A stretch of 41,911 nucleotides of DNA from Stappia sp. (GTDB taxonomy: Bacteria > Pseudomonadota > Alphaproteobacteria > Rhizobiales > Stappiaceae). Where the stretch lies: positions 1 to 41,911 of the forward strand of contig PBLF01000011.1 of the NCBI GenBank assembly GCA_002722295.1, read 5' to 3'. Positions within the stretch are counted from its first letter, which is position 1, and the number at the start of each line of letters is the position of its first letter. The notes beneath the pieces are model-generated. The model had not been told where the DNA came from and made no database searches. It saw only the letters and a program-made list of their open reading frames with translations. A program made the translations under genes and the position numbers. Of the stretch, positions 1-8,860 are shown piece after piece.

Positions 1-1
1 C

Positions 2-2230
2 GCCTGGTCGGTACTGTCGTATCTGACGATCGATTTCGGCTTCTGGAACAAGGTGCTGCAGATCACGCCGGGCGACGAGCAGCTCTACAGGGCCTGCGCC
101 GAGGTCGGGCTGGCGGCGAGCCTCATCATCTTCCTCTACGCCTATCTCAACCTGAACCGGTGGCACATCCGCTACAGCCATCTGGCGCTGGCGACGCTGA
201 TCCTGGTTCTGGGGCTGCTCGGCGTTGCCGTCTGGGATCCGTCAGTCGCCGCCGGTATCGCGCGCATCTCGCTCGGCATCATCGGTGTTCTGGGCTTTGC
301 CGTGATCGCAACACTGGCGGTTCAGGGATACGACCGGGCGATCATGCTCGTACCCACCTGGGTGCTGCTGCTGGCCTGGCTGACGGGCGCGGCCATGACG
401 GTGACGGGGATCCTTGCCAACGACATCGTCCAGCCGGCGCTTGCCGGCGGTCTGGTGCTCGTCGTCCTTCTCATCGGCTTCACGGTGATGCAGCACGCCT
501 TCGCGGGCGGGGCGATCGCCCAGGGCCTGATCTCGGACGTGGAGCGTCGCGCACTTGCCTTCACCGGCTCCGGCGATATCGTCTGGGACTGGGACATCGA
601 CCGCGATCGCATTTCCACCGGCCACGAGGTGGAGGACCTTCTGGGACTCAAGCCGGGAGTGCTGGAAGGGCCAGCGCGCGACTGGCTCGACGTCATCCAT
701 CCCCAGGACCGCGACACCTTCCGCAGCACGCTCGATGCGGTGATCGACCTGCGCCGGGGGCGCGTTTCACAGGCATTCCGCCTGCGCTCCGAGGATGGCC
801 ACTATCGCTGGTTCCGCCTGCGCGCCCGCCCCATCGTGGGCTCCGATGGCGAGGTGATCCGCTGTGTCGGGTCGCTGCTCGACATCACCGAGCAGAAGGT
901 CACCGAGGAGCGTCTCCTGCATGACGCCGTTCACGATAACCTGACCGGCCTTCCGAACCGCGAACTGTTCATGGACCGGCTTTCCGCGGCACTCGCACGT
1001 TCGCGTGCCGAGGGGCTTGGACGTCCGTCGGTGATCGTCTTCGATCTCGACCGTTTCAAGCAGGTCAATGATTCCATCGGGCTGTCGGCCGGCGACAGCA
1101 TCCTGCTGACCATCGCGCGTCGTGTGTCGCGACAGTTGAAACCCCAGGACGCGCTGATGCGCCTTGGCAGCGACACCTACGCCCTCGTGCTTCTGTCGGA
1201 GCAGTCCGCCGACCGGATCGCGGCCTTTGCCGATGCGGTGCGGCGCGCGGTGCGCTCGCCGATCACCTTCGGCGAGCAGGAGGTGTTCCTGACCGCCTCG
1301 GTCGGCATCGCCATTCCCGACAGCAATCCGGTCGAGTCGGACGAACTGCTGCGGCAGGCCGACATGGCCATGAACCATGCCAAGCGCATGGGCGGAGACC
1401 GGGTGGAAGTGTTCCGCCCCACACTCCAGACCACCGGGTCAAACCGCATGGAGCTGGAGGCCGACCTGCGCAAGGCCCTGCAGACCGACGGGATTTCGGT
1501 TCACTTCCAGCCGATCGTGCGCCTTGCCGACCGCTCCATCGCCGGTTTCGAGGTGCTGGCGCGCTGGAACCATCCCAAACGCGGTCCGATCTCGCCTTCG
1601 GAATTCATTCCCATCGCCGAGCAGTCCGGCCTCATCAACGAGCTCGGCCTCTTCGTGCTCGACCGTGGCGCGCGCCAGCTCTCCGAGTGGCAGGCGGCTT
1701 ACCGGCTGCCGGTTCCGCTGTTCGTGAGCGTGAACATTTCCTCGCTGCAGCTGCTGCGCCACGATCTCATCAATGATGTTAAGTCGGTGCTGTCGCGCTC
1801 GTCCCTTGCGCCCGGAACGCTCAAGCTGGAGCTGACGGAATCCGTGGTCATGGCCAATCCCGAGTATTCGGCGCGGATGCTGGAACGCCTGCGCCACCTC
1901 GGAGCAGGCCTCTCGCTGGACGATTTCGGCACGGGTTATTCCAGCCTGTCCTACCTCCAGCGGTTCCGCTTCGACACGATCAAGGTCGACCAGTCGTTCG
2001 TGCGGCCCAACGGGCGCAGCGCCCGTCCGGTCATCCTGCGCTCCATCGTTGCGCTGGGGCACGATCTTGGAATGCAGGTCGTGGCGGAAGGGGCGGAAAG
2101 CGAGTCCGACGCGCTCGAGCTGCATCAGCTTGGTTGCGAGTTCGCGCAGGGCTTCCTGTTCGGTCAGCCCATGGAGGTGTCCGAGGCGGGCAAGATGCTC
2201 GACGCCGAGATGGAGACGCTCAGGAACTGA
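2..2230 (+). CDS. Membrane PAS-GGDEF-EAL signalling protein (5' end outside window)
   Basis: Predicted cyclic-di-GMP signalling protein of the inner membrane. The frame is open to the window edge, so the N-terminus is missing; a GTG at 53 is only the first internal start-like codon. The visible 742 residues begin with about five hydrophobic segments (roughly residues 30-175, resembling the membrane part of 7TMR-DISM receptors). A PAS/PAC domain follows (about 190-300), then GGDEF (about 305-470) and EAL (about 485-735). The GGDEF active-site loop reads GSDTY, so diguanylate cyclase activity is unlikely. The EAL domain keeps its key features: EVLARW, the SVNIS asparagine, the LELTES glutamate, DDFGTGYSSL, IKVD and the EGAE glutamate. 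I infer a c-di-GMP phosphodiesterase with a regulatory GGDEF. Domain assignment is firm; the physiological signal is unknown. Confidence 0.93.
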   Translation, partial: AWSVLSYLTIDFGFWNKVLQITPGDEQLYRACAEVGLAASLIIFLYAYLNLNRWHIRYSHLALATLILVLGLLGVAVWDPSVAAGIARISLGIIGVLGFAVIATLAVQGYDRAIMLVPTWVLLLAWLTGAAMTVTGILANDIVQPALAGGLVLVVLLIGFTVMQHAFAGGAIAQGLISDVERRALAFTGSGDIVWDWDIDRDRISTGHEVEDLLGLKPGVLEGPARDWLDVIHPQDRDTFRSTLDAVIDLRRGRVSQAFRLRSEDGHYRWFRLRARPIVGSDGEVIRCVGSLLDITEQKVTEERLLHDAVHDNLTGLPNRELFMDRLSAALARSRAEGLGRPSVIVFDLDRFKQVNDSIGLSAGDSILLTIARRVSRQLKPQDALMRLGSDTYALVLLSEQSADRIAAFADAVRRAVRSPITFGEQEVFLTASVGIAIPDSNPVESDELLRQADMAMNHAKRMGGDRVEVFRPTLQTTGSNRMELEADLRKALQTDGISVHFQPIVRLADRSIAGFEVLARWNHPKRGPISPSEFIPIAEQSGLINELGLFVLDRGARQLSEWQAAYRLPVPLFVSVNISSLQLLRHDLINDVKSVLSRSSLAPGTLKLELTESVVMANPEYSARMLERLRHLGAGLSLDDFGTGYSSLSYLQRFRFDTIKVDQSFVRPNGRSARPVILRSIVALGHDLGMQVVAEGAESESDALELHQLGCEFAQGFLFGQPMEVSEAGKMLDAEMETLRN

Positions 2231-2257
2231 GACCGGCTCGCCGGTTGTTCGTGAACG

Positions 2258-2725
2258 TCACTTCTTGTAGGGAGCCATGCCCTTGCGGGCCAGTTCGTCG
2301 GCACGCTCGTTGTCGTCGTGACCGGCATGGCCCTTTACCCAGTGCCATGTCACGTCGTGGCGGTTGCGCGCGGCGTCCAGCGCCTGCCAGAGTTCGGCGT
2401 TCTTGACCGGCTTCTTGTCGGACGTCTTCCAGTCGTTGCGCTTCCAGTTGAACATCCACTTGGTGATGCCGTCGCGCACATAGGTGCTGTCGGTGTGCAG
2501 GTCGACCCGGCATGGCCGCTTGAGCGCGTTGAGCGCCTCAATCGCGGCCATGAGCTCCATGCGGTTGTTGGTGGTGCGCGTCTCGCCGCCGCAAAGCTCG
2601 CGCTCGTGCTCGCCGAACCGCAGCAGCGCCCCCCAGCCGCCGGGCCCCGGATTGCCCGAGCAGGCGCCGTCGGTGTGGATCGTGACCGGCTGGGCATCTT
2701 CGGGGATCTTCGCGGAGGCGCTCAT
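2258..2725 (-). CDS. rnhA: Ribonuclease HI
   Basis: Cytosolic endonuclease that cuts the RNA strand of RNA-DNA hybrids (R-loops, primers). At 155 residues it has the usual bacterial length. The four acidic catalytic residues are visible: Asp in [15 protein letters not shown], Glu in [13 protein letters not shown], Asp in [11 protein letters not shown] and Asp in NERADELA. The basic handle region [16 protein letters not shown] and the HWVKGHAGH motif are also present. The start ATG at 2725 overlaps the thrB stop (ATGA), so it is the last gene of the ispH-lysE-thrB-rnhA operon and is probably translationally coupled to thrB. It converges with the upstream GGDEF-EAL gene across only 27 bp. Confidence 0.97.
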   Translation of the reverse strand: MSASAKIPEDAQPVTIHTDGACSGNPGPGGWGALLRFGEHERELCGGETRTTNNRMELMAAIEALNALKRPCRVDLHTDSTYVRDGITKWMFNWKRNDWKTSDKKPVKNAELWQALDAARNRHDVTWHWVKGHAGHDDNERADELARKGMAPYKK

Positions 2726-3687
2726 GCCGACAGCCCGTAGTCGGCGGCGGTGACGACGCTCAGGTGGAAGCGCAGCTTGCGAAGGTACTCGCGCGGGTCC
2801 TTGGGCGTGACGAGCGCGCCCTCAGGCACGCGCAGCCAGTCGTGCAGACGCGTGAGCAGGAAGCGCAGGGCCGCGCCACGGGCCAGAAGCGGCAGGCTGT
2901 CGAACTCGGCAGGGGTCAGTTCCCGCACGCTGCGGTAGCCGTTCAGGAGGGCTCGTGCCTTGGTGACGTTGAACGAAAGGTCCGGCTCGAAACACCATGC
3001 GTTGAGGCAGATGGCGAGGTCGTAGGCAAGCGCGTCGTTGCAGGCGAAATAGAAGTCGATCAGGCCCGAAAGTCGCTCGCCGATGAAGAACACGTTGTCG
3101 GGAAAGAGGTCTGCGTGGATGACGCCTGCGGGCAGATCGTCGGGCCATTTGGCCTCGAGCACGTCAAGTTCTTCCGTGAGTTCCCCGGCAAGACCTTCAA
3201 CGATCGTGTCCGCCTGGTCGCGTGACTGGGCGAACAGCGGCCGCCAGCTGCCTACCGACAGGACGTTGGGGCGAACAATCCCGAAATCGCGTCCGACGTT
3301 GTGGAACTCGGCAAGCGTCTTGCCGAGTTCCGCGCAATGAACCCTTTGCGGGCGGCGTACCCACATGCCGTCGAGAAAGGTGATGACGGCTGCCGGACGC
3401 CCCGCGAGTGCGCCAAGCGTTTCCCCGGCACGGTTCGCCACCGGCTGCGGGCAGGATATGCCACGTGCCGCCAGGTGCTGCATCAGTCCGAGGAAGAAGG
3501 GCAGGTCCGCCGGTTCTACGCGTTTCTCGTAGAGCGTGAGGATGAAATAGCCCTGTCGCGTGTGAAGCAGGTAGTTGGAGTTCTCCACGCCCTCCGCGAT
3601 GCCTTTCAGCGCGAGAACCTCGCCGATATCGTAGCCGGCAACGAAGCCGACCAGCTCCTCGTCGGAGACGTCCGTATAGACTGCCAT
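2722..3687 (-). CDS. thrB: Homoserine kinase, aminoglycoside phosphotransferase-fold type
   Basis: Phosphorylates L-homoserine to O-phosphohomoserine in threonine synthesis. This is the kinase-fold ThrB form, not the GHMP-family enzyme of E. coli. The 321-residue protein has an N-terminal nucleotide-binding lobe (GVENSNYLL and FILTLYEKR, about residues 33-57). The phosphotransferase catalytic loop HADLFPDN lies near residue 200, and the metal-binding LIDFYFA follows. It is the usual length for the rhizobial ThrB family. Its 3' end overlaps rnhA by 4 bp and it starts 48 bp after the LysE-type exporter gene. The ThrB assignment rests on the family features and on the conserved ispH/thrB/rnhA neighbourhood. 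Confidence 0.94.
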   Translation of the reverse strand: MAVYTDVSDEELVGFVAGYDIGEVLALKGIAEGVENSNYLLHTRQGYFILTLYEKRVEPADLPFFLGLMQHLAARGISCPQPVANRAGETLGALAGRPAAVITFLDGMWVRRPQRVHCAELGKTLAEFHNVGRDFGIVRPNVLSVGSWRPLFAQSRDQADTIVEGLAGELTEELDVLEAKWPDDLPAGVIHADLFPDNVFFIGERLSGLIDFYFACNDALAYDLAICLNAWCFEPDLSFNVTKARALLNGYRSVRELTPAEFDSLPLLARGAALRFLLTRLHDWLRVPEGALVTPKDPREYLRKLRFHLSVVTAADYGLSA

Positions 3688-3735
3688 GTATTTTGTCGTC
3701 TTTCTTTCGGCCTTGGCTGTGCCAGGTCGTCAGGG

Positions 3736-4371
3736 TCAGGAGGGCGAGAGCGGCGTCCGGCTGTCGGCGAGGATCAACCCGCCGATGCCGACGAAGCAGG
3801 CGCCGGCGATCCGCTCGATGGCGTGCCTCGCACGCGAGAAGCGCCTGAGCACCGGCGGCGAGGAAATGAAGAGCGTCACGAGCGTGTACCAGGATGCCGC
3901 GCTCGCAACGACGAGAGCAACCATGGCGACCATCACCCAGACCGGCATGTCGGGCGTGACCGAGGTCGCGAAAACGCTGGTGAACAGCACGACGGCCTTC
4001 GGGTTCGTGAGTGTCACGGTGAACCCGAAAGTGAAGGGCGAACGACCGCTTCGGCGGTCCGCGGTGTCGATTTCAAGCGGATCGGGACGCGAGAAGAGCA
4101 GCCTTGCGCCCAGCCATGCGAGATAGAGCCCACCGCCGACCCGCACCGCGAACGCGAGCATCTGGTACTCGACCAGGATCGCGGAAAGACCGAGAAGCGA
4201 GAGCGTTGCGTAAAGCCCGAGGCAGGAGGCGACCCCGAGAGAGGTCAGCAGGCCGGCGCGGGTACCGTGGACCATGGAAGAGCGCACGACGCCGATGAAG
4301 TCCGGTCCCGGCAGCACGAGCGCGGGCAGGAAGATCGCGAAGACGGCGCCGAGAACGGCGATCCATTCCAT
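3736..4371 (-). CDS. LysE/RhtB-family amino-acid exporter
   Basis: Predicted inner-membrane exporter of 211 residues with about six hydrophobic segments and the family signature PGPDF near residues 21-25. Other typical features are a G-rich segment after the second helix (VGGGLYLAWLGARLLF) and NPKAVVLF in the middle of the protein. LysE/RhtB proteins export amino acids such as lysine, threonine, homoserine or homoserine lactone. The substrate cannot be read from sequence. It lies between ispH (33 bp upstream) and thrB (48 bp downstream) on the same strand, so homoserine or threonine is an attractive guess, but only an inference from position. Confidence 0.9.
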   Translation of the reverse strand: MEWIAVLGAVFAIFLPALVLPGPDFIGVVRSSMVHGTRAGLLTSLGVASCLGLYATLSLLGLSAILVEYQMLAFAVRVGGGLYLAWLGARLLFSRPDPLEIDTADRRSGRSPFTFGFTVTLTNPKAVVLFTSVFATSVTPDMPVWVMVAMVALVVASAASWYTLVTLFISSPPVLRRFSRARHAIERIAGACFVGIGGLILADSRTPLSPS

Positions 4372-4404
4372 GGGGTCAGGCTCCGGTCGACGAGGGCGGC
4401 TGGA

Positions 4405-5406
4405 TCACTCCGCCGCCTCGCGCAGCGCGCGCGGCAGGTTGAAGGCGATGGTCTCTTCCGCCGTGCGGACGGTTTCGACCTTCACGTCGTAGCGTTCGGC
4501 GAAAGCCGCGATGATCTCCTCAACAAGAACCTCGGGCGCCGAAGCCCCGGCGGTGATGCCGAGCCGCGTCAGGGAAGGAAGACTCTCCCAGGGGATGTCG
4601 GCGGCGCGCTGGACCAGAACGGAAACCGGACAGCCCGCGCGTTCGGCGACCTCGCGAAGGCGCTGCGAATTGGAGGAGTTGGGCGCACCGACCACGACCA
4701 TTGCATCAACATCCGGAGCAACCGCCTTGACCGCTTCCTGCCGATTGGTGGTCGCGTAGCAGATGTCGTCCTTGTGTGGGGCGATGATGTCGGGAAAGCG
4801 CTCGCTCAGGACGTCGACGATCTCGCGCGTGTCGTCGACCGAAAGCGTGGTTTGCGTGATCCATGCAAGCGGACGGTCGCTGACCGGTGTGAAGACGCGC
4901 GCGTCCTCGGCCGTTTCCACAAGCTGGACCGCGCCTTCGGGCAATTGTCCCATGGTGCCGATCACCTCGGGATGGCCGGCATGGCCGATGAGCACGATCT
5001 CGCGTCCGCGCCTGTGGTGGATCTCGGCTTCCTTGTGCACCTTGGAGACGAGCGGGCAGGTGGCGTCGAGATAGAACATGTTGCGCGCCTGCGCGTCCGC
5101 CGGCACGGACTTCGGCACTCCGTGGGCGGAAAAGACCACCGGGCGGTCCTCGTGCCCTGCCGGGATCTCGCCGAGCTCCTCGACGAACACGGCCCCCTTG
5201 TCACGCAATCCGTCGACGACGAAGCGGTTGTGGACGATTTCGTGCCGTACATAGACCGGAGCGCCGAAGCGCTGGAGCGCCAGTTCCACGATCTGCACGG
5301 CCCGGTCCACGCCGGCGCAGAAGCCGCGCGGCGCGCAAAGGCGCACGGCCAGCGGCGTGCGTTTGACCTGCGCGTCCGGTGTCTCTCCTGCTTGGATCGA
5401 AGTCAT
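4405..5406 (-). CDS. ispH: 4-hydroxy-3-methylbut-2-enyl diphosphate reductase
   Basis: Last enzyme of the MEP isoprenoid pathway. It is a cytosolic iron-sulfur enzyme that reduces HMBPP to IPP and DMAPP. With the ATG at 5406 as start (333 residues), the three cluster cysteines are C30 (RGFCAGV), C117 (DATCPLV) and C216 ([11 protein letters not shown]). The substrate-binding HEIVHN, SAHGVP, GHAGHPE and TQTTLS motifs are all present. I prefer ATG 5406 to the in-frame GTG at 5421 because a GGAAGG ribosome-binding sequence sits about 8 nt before the ATG. It is the first gene of the ispH-lysE-thrB-rnhA operon, which reads away from the lipoprotein gene at 5657. Confidence 0.97.
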   Translation of the reverse strand: MTSIQAGETPDAQVKRTPLAVRLCAPRGFCAGVDRAVQIVELALQRFGAPVYVRHEIVHNRFVVDGLRDKGAVFVEELGEIPAGHEDRPVVFSAHGVPKSVPADAQARNMFYLDATCPLVSKVHKEAEIHHRRGREIVLIGHAGHPEVIGTMGQLPEGAVQLVETAEDARVFTPVSDRPLAWITQTTLSVDDTREIVDVLSERFPDIIAPHKDDICYATTNRQEAVKAVAPDVDAMVVVGAPNSSNSQRLREVAERAGCPVSVLVQRAADIPWESLPSLTRLGITAGASAPEVLVEEIIAAFAERYDVKVETVRTAEETIAFNLPRALREAAE

Positions 5407-5656
5407 GGGATACCCTTCCACCGTCGCTGCATGGTGGCCTCCTGTGAGAGATGCCGCCTTGCCGGGACGAGTTCTTCCGTCGCGCGACCCGAGCCCGCCG
5501 GCCCTGTCCCGCAGGATGCCCCGTCGCCCGCGTGTGGGGCAATAGAGGGAGAGGAGGCAGGTGTGTCAAGGTGGGGCGCCGTCTCTCGCCAAGCCGCCGG
5601 ACCCCTGATATACGGTTCGCCCTGGACCTTGAACGAGAAGCACTGGATCGACAGGC

Positions 5657-6268
5657 ATGACTCTCGCCAAACGGATGCGGCGGCCCGGTACGCTGGCCGG
5701 CCTTTCCCTTACGCTTGCGCTGGCCGGGTGCGGCAGCGGCATTGGCGATTACGGGAACGACATTGCAAAGACGGTCATTTCCGGCAATGCGGCCGATCAG
5801 TCGGTCATCGATACGGTCGATCCCCGAACCTTCGAGCGTGAAGTGGCCTGTCCCCCGATCGCTGTCGAGGACGGGCGCTATATCGTGATGCGCTACAAGG
5901 CGCGCAACGAGAACAATCCCGAGGCGCTGCTCTATCAGGCGAATCTGGAGAAATGGGCCCGCCGTTGCACGCGCACGGCCGATGGCGTGAAGATGACGCT
6001 CGGCGTTTCCGGCCGCGTCACCCCCGGTCCGGCCTGGGAAGGCGGTGAACTCTTCCTGCCGATCCGCATGGCCTTCGTTGGTGCGGACGAGGATGATTCG
6101 AAGCGCGGCCGCAAGCCCAAGGGGCAGGTCTACAATGTGCCGGTGACTTTGGGCGCCGGAGCCCCCGCCGAACAGTGGGCGCTGGTGGAGGAAGGCATTG
6201 CCGTTCCCCAGAATGCTTCGGTCAAGGCACAGATTGCTCTGGACGAGCCGGGCAAACGGCGTCATTAG
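5657..6268 (+). CDS. Conserved-looking lipoprotein of unknown function
   Basis: A 203-residue protein with a clear lipoprotein signal: a positively charged start (TLAKRMRR), a hydrophobic run and the lipobox LALAGC with the modified cysteine near residue 25. It should therefore be anchored in the cell envelope, most likely facing the periplasm. The mature part is soluble and mixed alpha/beta in character, with two further cysteines (VACPP and RRCTR) that could form a disulfide. I do not recognise a functional family. It is transcribed divergently from ispH and lies directly upstream of the glycine-cleavage promoter, but nothing ties it to either pathway. Confidence 0.85.
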   Translation: MTLAKRMRRPGTLAGLSLTLALAGCGSGIGDYGNDIAKTVISGNAADQSVIDTVDPRTFEREVACPPIAVEDGRYIVMRYKARNENNPEALLYQANLEKWARRCTRTADGVKMTLGVSGRVTPGPAWEGGELFLPIRMAFVGADEDDSKRGRKPKGQVYNVPVTLGAGAPAEQWALVEEGIAVPQNASVKAQIALDEPGKRRH

Positions 6269-6276
6269 GGACACCG

Positions 6277-6305
6277 TTGACAGTGCGACACGTGCTGTCG
6301 ACAAT
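6277..6305 (+). promoter_or_regulatory. Probable sigma-70 promoter of the glycine cleavage operon
   Basis: A perfect -35 hexamer TTGACA (6277-6282) is followed after 17 bp by GACAAT (6300-6305), a 4/6 match to the -10 consensus. Transcription would start near 6312, about 120 nt before the first riboswitch aptamer. The two hexamers sit inside a 12-bp imperfect direct repeat (GACAGTGCGACA at 6279 and GACAATGCGACA at 6300) spaced 21 bp apart, two helical turns, so a regulator could also bind here. Confidence 0.6.
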
Positions 6306-6424
6306 GCGACATCCGATCCGGCAGGGAGAAGACCTTGCCTCGTCGGAACGCATCTGACTGAACGCGGCGTAGACGTTGTGCGCCGCGGGCCGAGCAGGGG
6401 GGACCCTCCCGAAACGCCCGGTCA

Positions 6425-6672
6425 GGACGATACGCGGGAGAGTTCGGCGCCACGGGCGCCGGCGCCGAAGGAGCAACCGCCCCGGAAACTCTCAGGCAAA
6501 AGGACCGCGTGTCGAGCAACGCTCTGGAAAGCAGCCCCTGCAAGCCGAGGCCGTGAGGCGTCGACAGGTGAGGGCTCACCGAAGGAGTAACCGCCGGAAC
6601 GAGTGCGCGCCATCGGGTGTGCGCGGGGCGGGAAATCTCTCAGGTCGTCAGGACAGAGGGGGTGCGTGAAGG
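6425..6672 (+). promoter_or_regulatory. Tandem glycine riboswitch upstream of gcvT
   Basis: Two consecutive glycine aptamers. The first (about 6430-6535) has the hallmark GGGAGAG near 6436, GCCGAAGGAGCAA (6464-6476), the core GGAAACTCTCAGGCAAAAGGACCGC (6484-6508, described by position) and a closing CTCTGGAAAGC. The second (about 6545-6670) has CACCGAAGGAGTAA, then GGAAATCTCTCAGG and GGACAGAGGGG. The order and spacing match the known two-aptamer glycine riboswitch. In this family glycine binding usually turns on expression of the cleavage system. The expression platform should lie in 6670-6735, but I see no obvious run of T there, so control may be at translation initiation of gcvT. Confidence 0.95.
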
Positions 6673-6737
6673 GGAGGGTTCGCCCGCCTTTGCGTCACCG
6701 AACCCGAGACCATGACCCCAGAGCGCAGGACGTTTCC

Positions 6738-7886
6738 ATGAGCGACGCCGACACAACGCCCCTTCTTTCAACACCCCTGACGGATCTTCACAGGGAACTC
6801 GGCGCCCGCCTCGTGCCCTTCGCGGGCTACGAGATGCCTGTCCAGTTTCCCGCCGGCATCATTGCCGAACACACCCACACGCGTGAGAAGGCCGGCCTTT
6901 TCGATGTGTCCCACATGGGGCAGGCCTGGCTTGTCGGCCCGGATCACGCGACTGTCTCCGCCGCGCTGGAGACCATGGTTCCCTCCGCGATTGCCGGTCT
7001 CAAGCCCGGGCGCCAGCGCTACACGGTGCTTCTCAACGCCGACGGCGGCATCGTCGACGACCTGATGGTCACCCGTCCGCTGGGCGAGGAAAACGATGGC
7101 CGCCTGTTCCTGGTGGTCAATGCCTCGCGCAAGGATGTCGACTACGCGATGATCGAGGCGGGTCTTCCCGAGGGCGTGCGGCTCGAGAAGGTCGAGGACA
7201 GGGCGCTTGTCGCATTGCAGGGGCCGCTCGCGGCCGAGGTGATGGCGGCCCATGCGCCCGCCGCGGCCGATCTTGCCTTCATGAGTGCGGCCGAGATGGA
7301 GTTCGACGGCATCGGCGTGCATGTCTCGCGCTCGGGCTACACCGGCGAGGACGGCTACGAAATTTCCGTGCCCGCGGGGGCGGCGGAGCCGCTCGCCCGG
7401 GCCCTTCTGGCGGACGAGCGTGTTGCTCCCGTTGGTCTCGGCGCGCGCGACAGCCTGCGCCTCGAGGCCGGTCTCTGCCTCTACGGACATGATCTCGACG
7501 AGACGACTTCCCCGGTCGAGGGGGGCATCACCTTCGTTCTGCAGAAGCGGCGCAAGGAGGCCGGCGACTTTCCCGGCGCCGCGCGCATTCTCAAGGAACT
7601 GGCCGACGGACCGTCGCGTCGCCGCGTCGGCTTCCGCCTCGAGGGCCGCGCGCCGGCGCGCGAGGGCGCGGAAGTGCGTGCGACCTCCGGCGAGATCATC
7701 GGGGTCCTGACCTCGGGCGGCTTCGCCCCGACGCTCGGTGCGCCGATCGCCATGGGATACGTGGCGGCCGGCCACGATGCCCCGGGCACCCGGGTGAAGC
7801 TCGTCGTGCGTGGCCGGGAGCTCGACGCCAGCGTCGTCGAAATGCCCTTCGTTCCCCAGCGCTATTACCGCAAGCCGTCCGCCTGA
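6738..7886 (+). CDS. gcvT: Glycine cleavage system T protein (aminomethyltransferase)
   Basis: Transfers the methylene carbon from the aminomethyl-lipoyl group of GcvH to tetrahydrofolate, releasing ammonia. The 382-residue protein has the usual length. Diagnostic stretches include [30 protein letters not shown] (with the catalytic-region Asp), [20 protein letters not shown] and [20 protein letters not shown] chose the ATG at 6738, preceded by AGGA. A longer in-frame reading from GTG 6603 would run through the second riboswitch aptamer and has no homologous look. It is the first gene of the gcv operon, 62 bp before gcvH. Confidence 0.97.
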   Translation: MSDADTTPLLSTPLTDLHRELGARLVPFAGYEMPVQFPAGIIAEHTHTREKAGLFDVSHMGQAWLVGPDHATVSAALETMVPSAIAGLKPGRQRYTVLLNADGGIVDDLMVTRPLGEENDGRLFLVVNASRKDVDYAMIEAGLPEGVRLEKVEDRALVALQGPLAAEVMAAHAPAAADLAFMSAAEMEFDGIGVHVSRSGYTGEDGYEISVPAGAAEPLARALLADERVAPVGLGARDSLRLEAGLCLYGHDLDETTSPVEGGITFVLQKRRKEAGDFPGAARILKELADGPSRRRVGFRLEGRAPAREGAEVRATSGEIIGVLTSGGFAPTLGAPIAMGYVAAGHDAPGTRVKLVVRGRELDASVVEMPFVPQRYYRKPSA

Positions 7887-7948
7887 CGGACATACGATCC
7901 AGGAGACCCGCCGGCCGCAAGAGCCGGCCTTCCAGAGGACTGATGACA

Positions 7949-8320
7949 ATGTCGACCCGTTTTACTGAAGACCACGAGTGGATCACCGTCGACGGCGATG
8001 TCGCCACCGTCGGCATCACCGACTACGCGCAGAGCCAGCTCGGCGATGTCGTGTTCGTGGAACTGCCCGAGGTGGGCCGCAAGCTCAAGAAGGGCGACGA
8101 GGCGGCTGTCGTGGAGAGCGTGAAGGCGGCTTCCGAGGTTTACGCGCCGCTCGATGGCGAGGTGGTCGAGGCCAACGATTCGCTCGCCGACCAGCCGGGC
8201 ACCGTCAATGAGGATCCGGAAGGCGCGGCCTGGTTCGTGAAGATCCGTCTGTCCGACAAGTCTCAGCTCGACAGCCTGATGGACGAAGCGGCCTACAAGG
8301 CACACGTCGAGGGGCTTTGA
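7949..8320 (+). CDS. gcvH: Glycine cleavage system H protein (lipoyl carrier)
   Basis: Small lipoylated shuttle protein that carries the aminomethyl intermediate between the P, T and L proteins. The lipoyl-lysine motif is [15 protein letters not shown], and the start [11 protein letters not shown] and the Gly-rich C-terminal part are typical. Two ATGs are possible (7943 and 7949). AGAGGA at 7934-7939 lies only 3 nt before the first but 9 nt before the second, so I prefer 7949 (123 residues). The downstream OsmC-family gene begins 5 bp after the stop. No lipoyl dehydrogenase (L protein) gene is in the window. Confidence 0.96.
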   Translation: MSTRFTEDHEWITVDGDVATVGITDYAQSQLGDVVFVELPEVGRKLKKGDEAAVVESVKAASEVYAPLDGEVVEANDSLADQPGTVNEDPEGAAWFVKIRLSDKSQLDSLMDEAAYKAHVEGL

Positions 8321-8324
8321 TCCC

Positions 8325-8816
8325 ATGGCCGGGCACATCCACACCGCCGAGATCGTCTGGACCTGCGAGGGCGAGAACTTTGCCAAGGGCCGATACTCGC
8401 GCGGCCACGTCTGGCGGTTCGACGGTGGCGTGGAGGTGCCCGCCTCCGCCTCTCCCGCCGTGGTGCCGCTGCCCTATTCGCTCGTGGACGCGGTTGACCC
8501 GGAGGAGGCTTTCCTGGCCGCCGTCTCGTCCTGCCACATGATGACCTTTCTCGACCTCGCGCGCCGGGACGGCTTCGTGATTGCCGCCTATTCCGACAAG
8601 GCCGAGGCCATGCTGGAGCGGATCGCGCCGGGGCGCATGGGCATCACGAAGGTGACCCTGCGCCCGGCCATCACCTTCCGGGCGGAGGCGGAACCGGACG
8701 AGGCCAAGCTCTCCGAACTGCATCATCTCGCCCACGAGATGTGTTTCATCGCCAATTCGGTCCGCTGCGACATCGTGGTGGAGGCGGAGCCCGTGCGGCT
8801 CGTCGCCCCCGAGTAA
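8325..8816 (+). CDS. OsmC/Ohr-family protein inside the gcv operon
   Basis: A 163-residue member of the OsmC/Ohr superfamily, whose best-known members are thiol peroxidases for organic hydroperoxides. The two family cysteines are both present: one in AAVSSCHMMTFL (about residue 72) and one in HEMCFIANSV (about residue 145). The N-terminal strand region with WTCEGENFAKGRYSRGH and the central PEEAFLAAVSSCH match the OsmC group rather than classic Ohr. It starts 5 bp after gcvH, with its ribosome-binding sequence GAGGGG inside gcvH, and ends 44 bp before gcvPA, so it must be co-transcribed with the cleavage genes. The substrate is unknown; a role protecting lipoyl or other thiols is only my inference. 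Confidence 0.92.
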   Translation: MAGHIHTAEIVWTCEGENFAKGRYSRGHVWRFDGGVEVPASASPAVVPLPYSLVDAVDPEEAFLAAVSSCHMMTFLDLARRDGFVIAAYSDKAEAMLERIAPGRMGITKVTLRPAITFRAEAEPDEAKLSELHHLAHEMCFIANSVRCDIVVEAEPVRLVAPE

Positions 8817-8860
8817 GGGCGAAACCCGACCCGTAACCGCAACAGGGGAACGACGTCCCG

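Noticed and set aside
2231..2257. Terminator between the GGDEF-EAL gene and rnhA
   Set aside because: The stem (ACCGG with CCGGT) is only 5 bp with no T-run, too weak to call.
3301..5841. An 846-codon plus-strand open frame antisense to thrB, the LysE-type gene and ispH
   Set aside because: It runs opposite to three clear genes, is rich in Arg and Gly with no domain, and is a typical shadow frame of GC-rich DNA.
6603..6737. Upstream extension of gcvT from GTG 6603
   Set aside because: It would translate the second riboswitch aptamer; the GcvT family starts at about ATG 6738.
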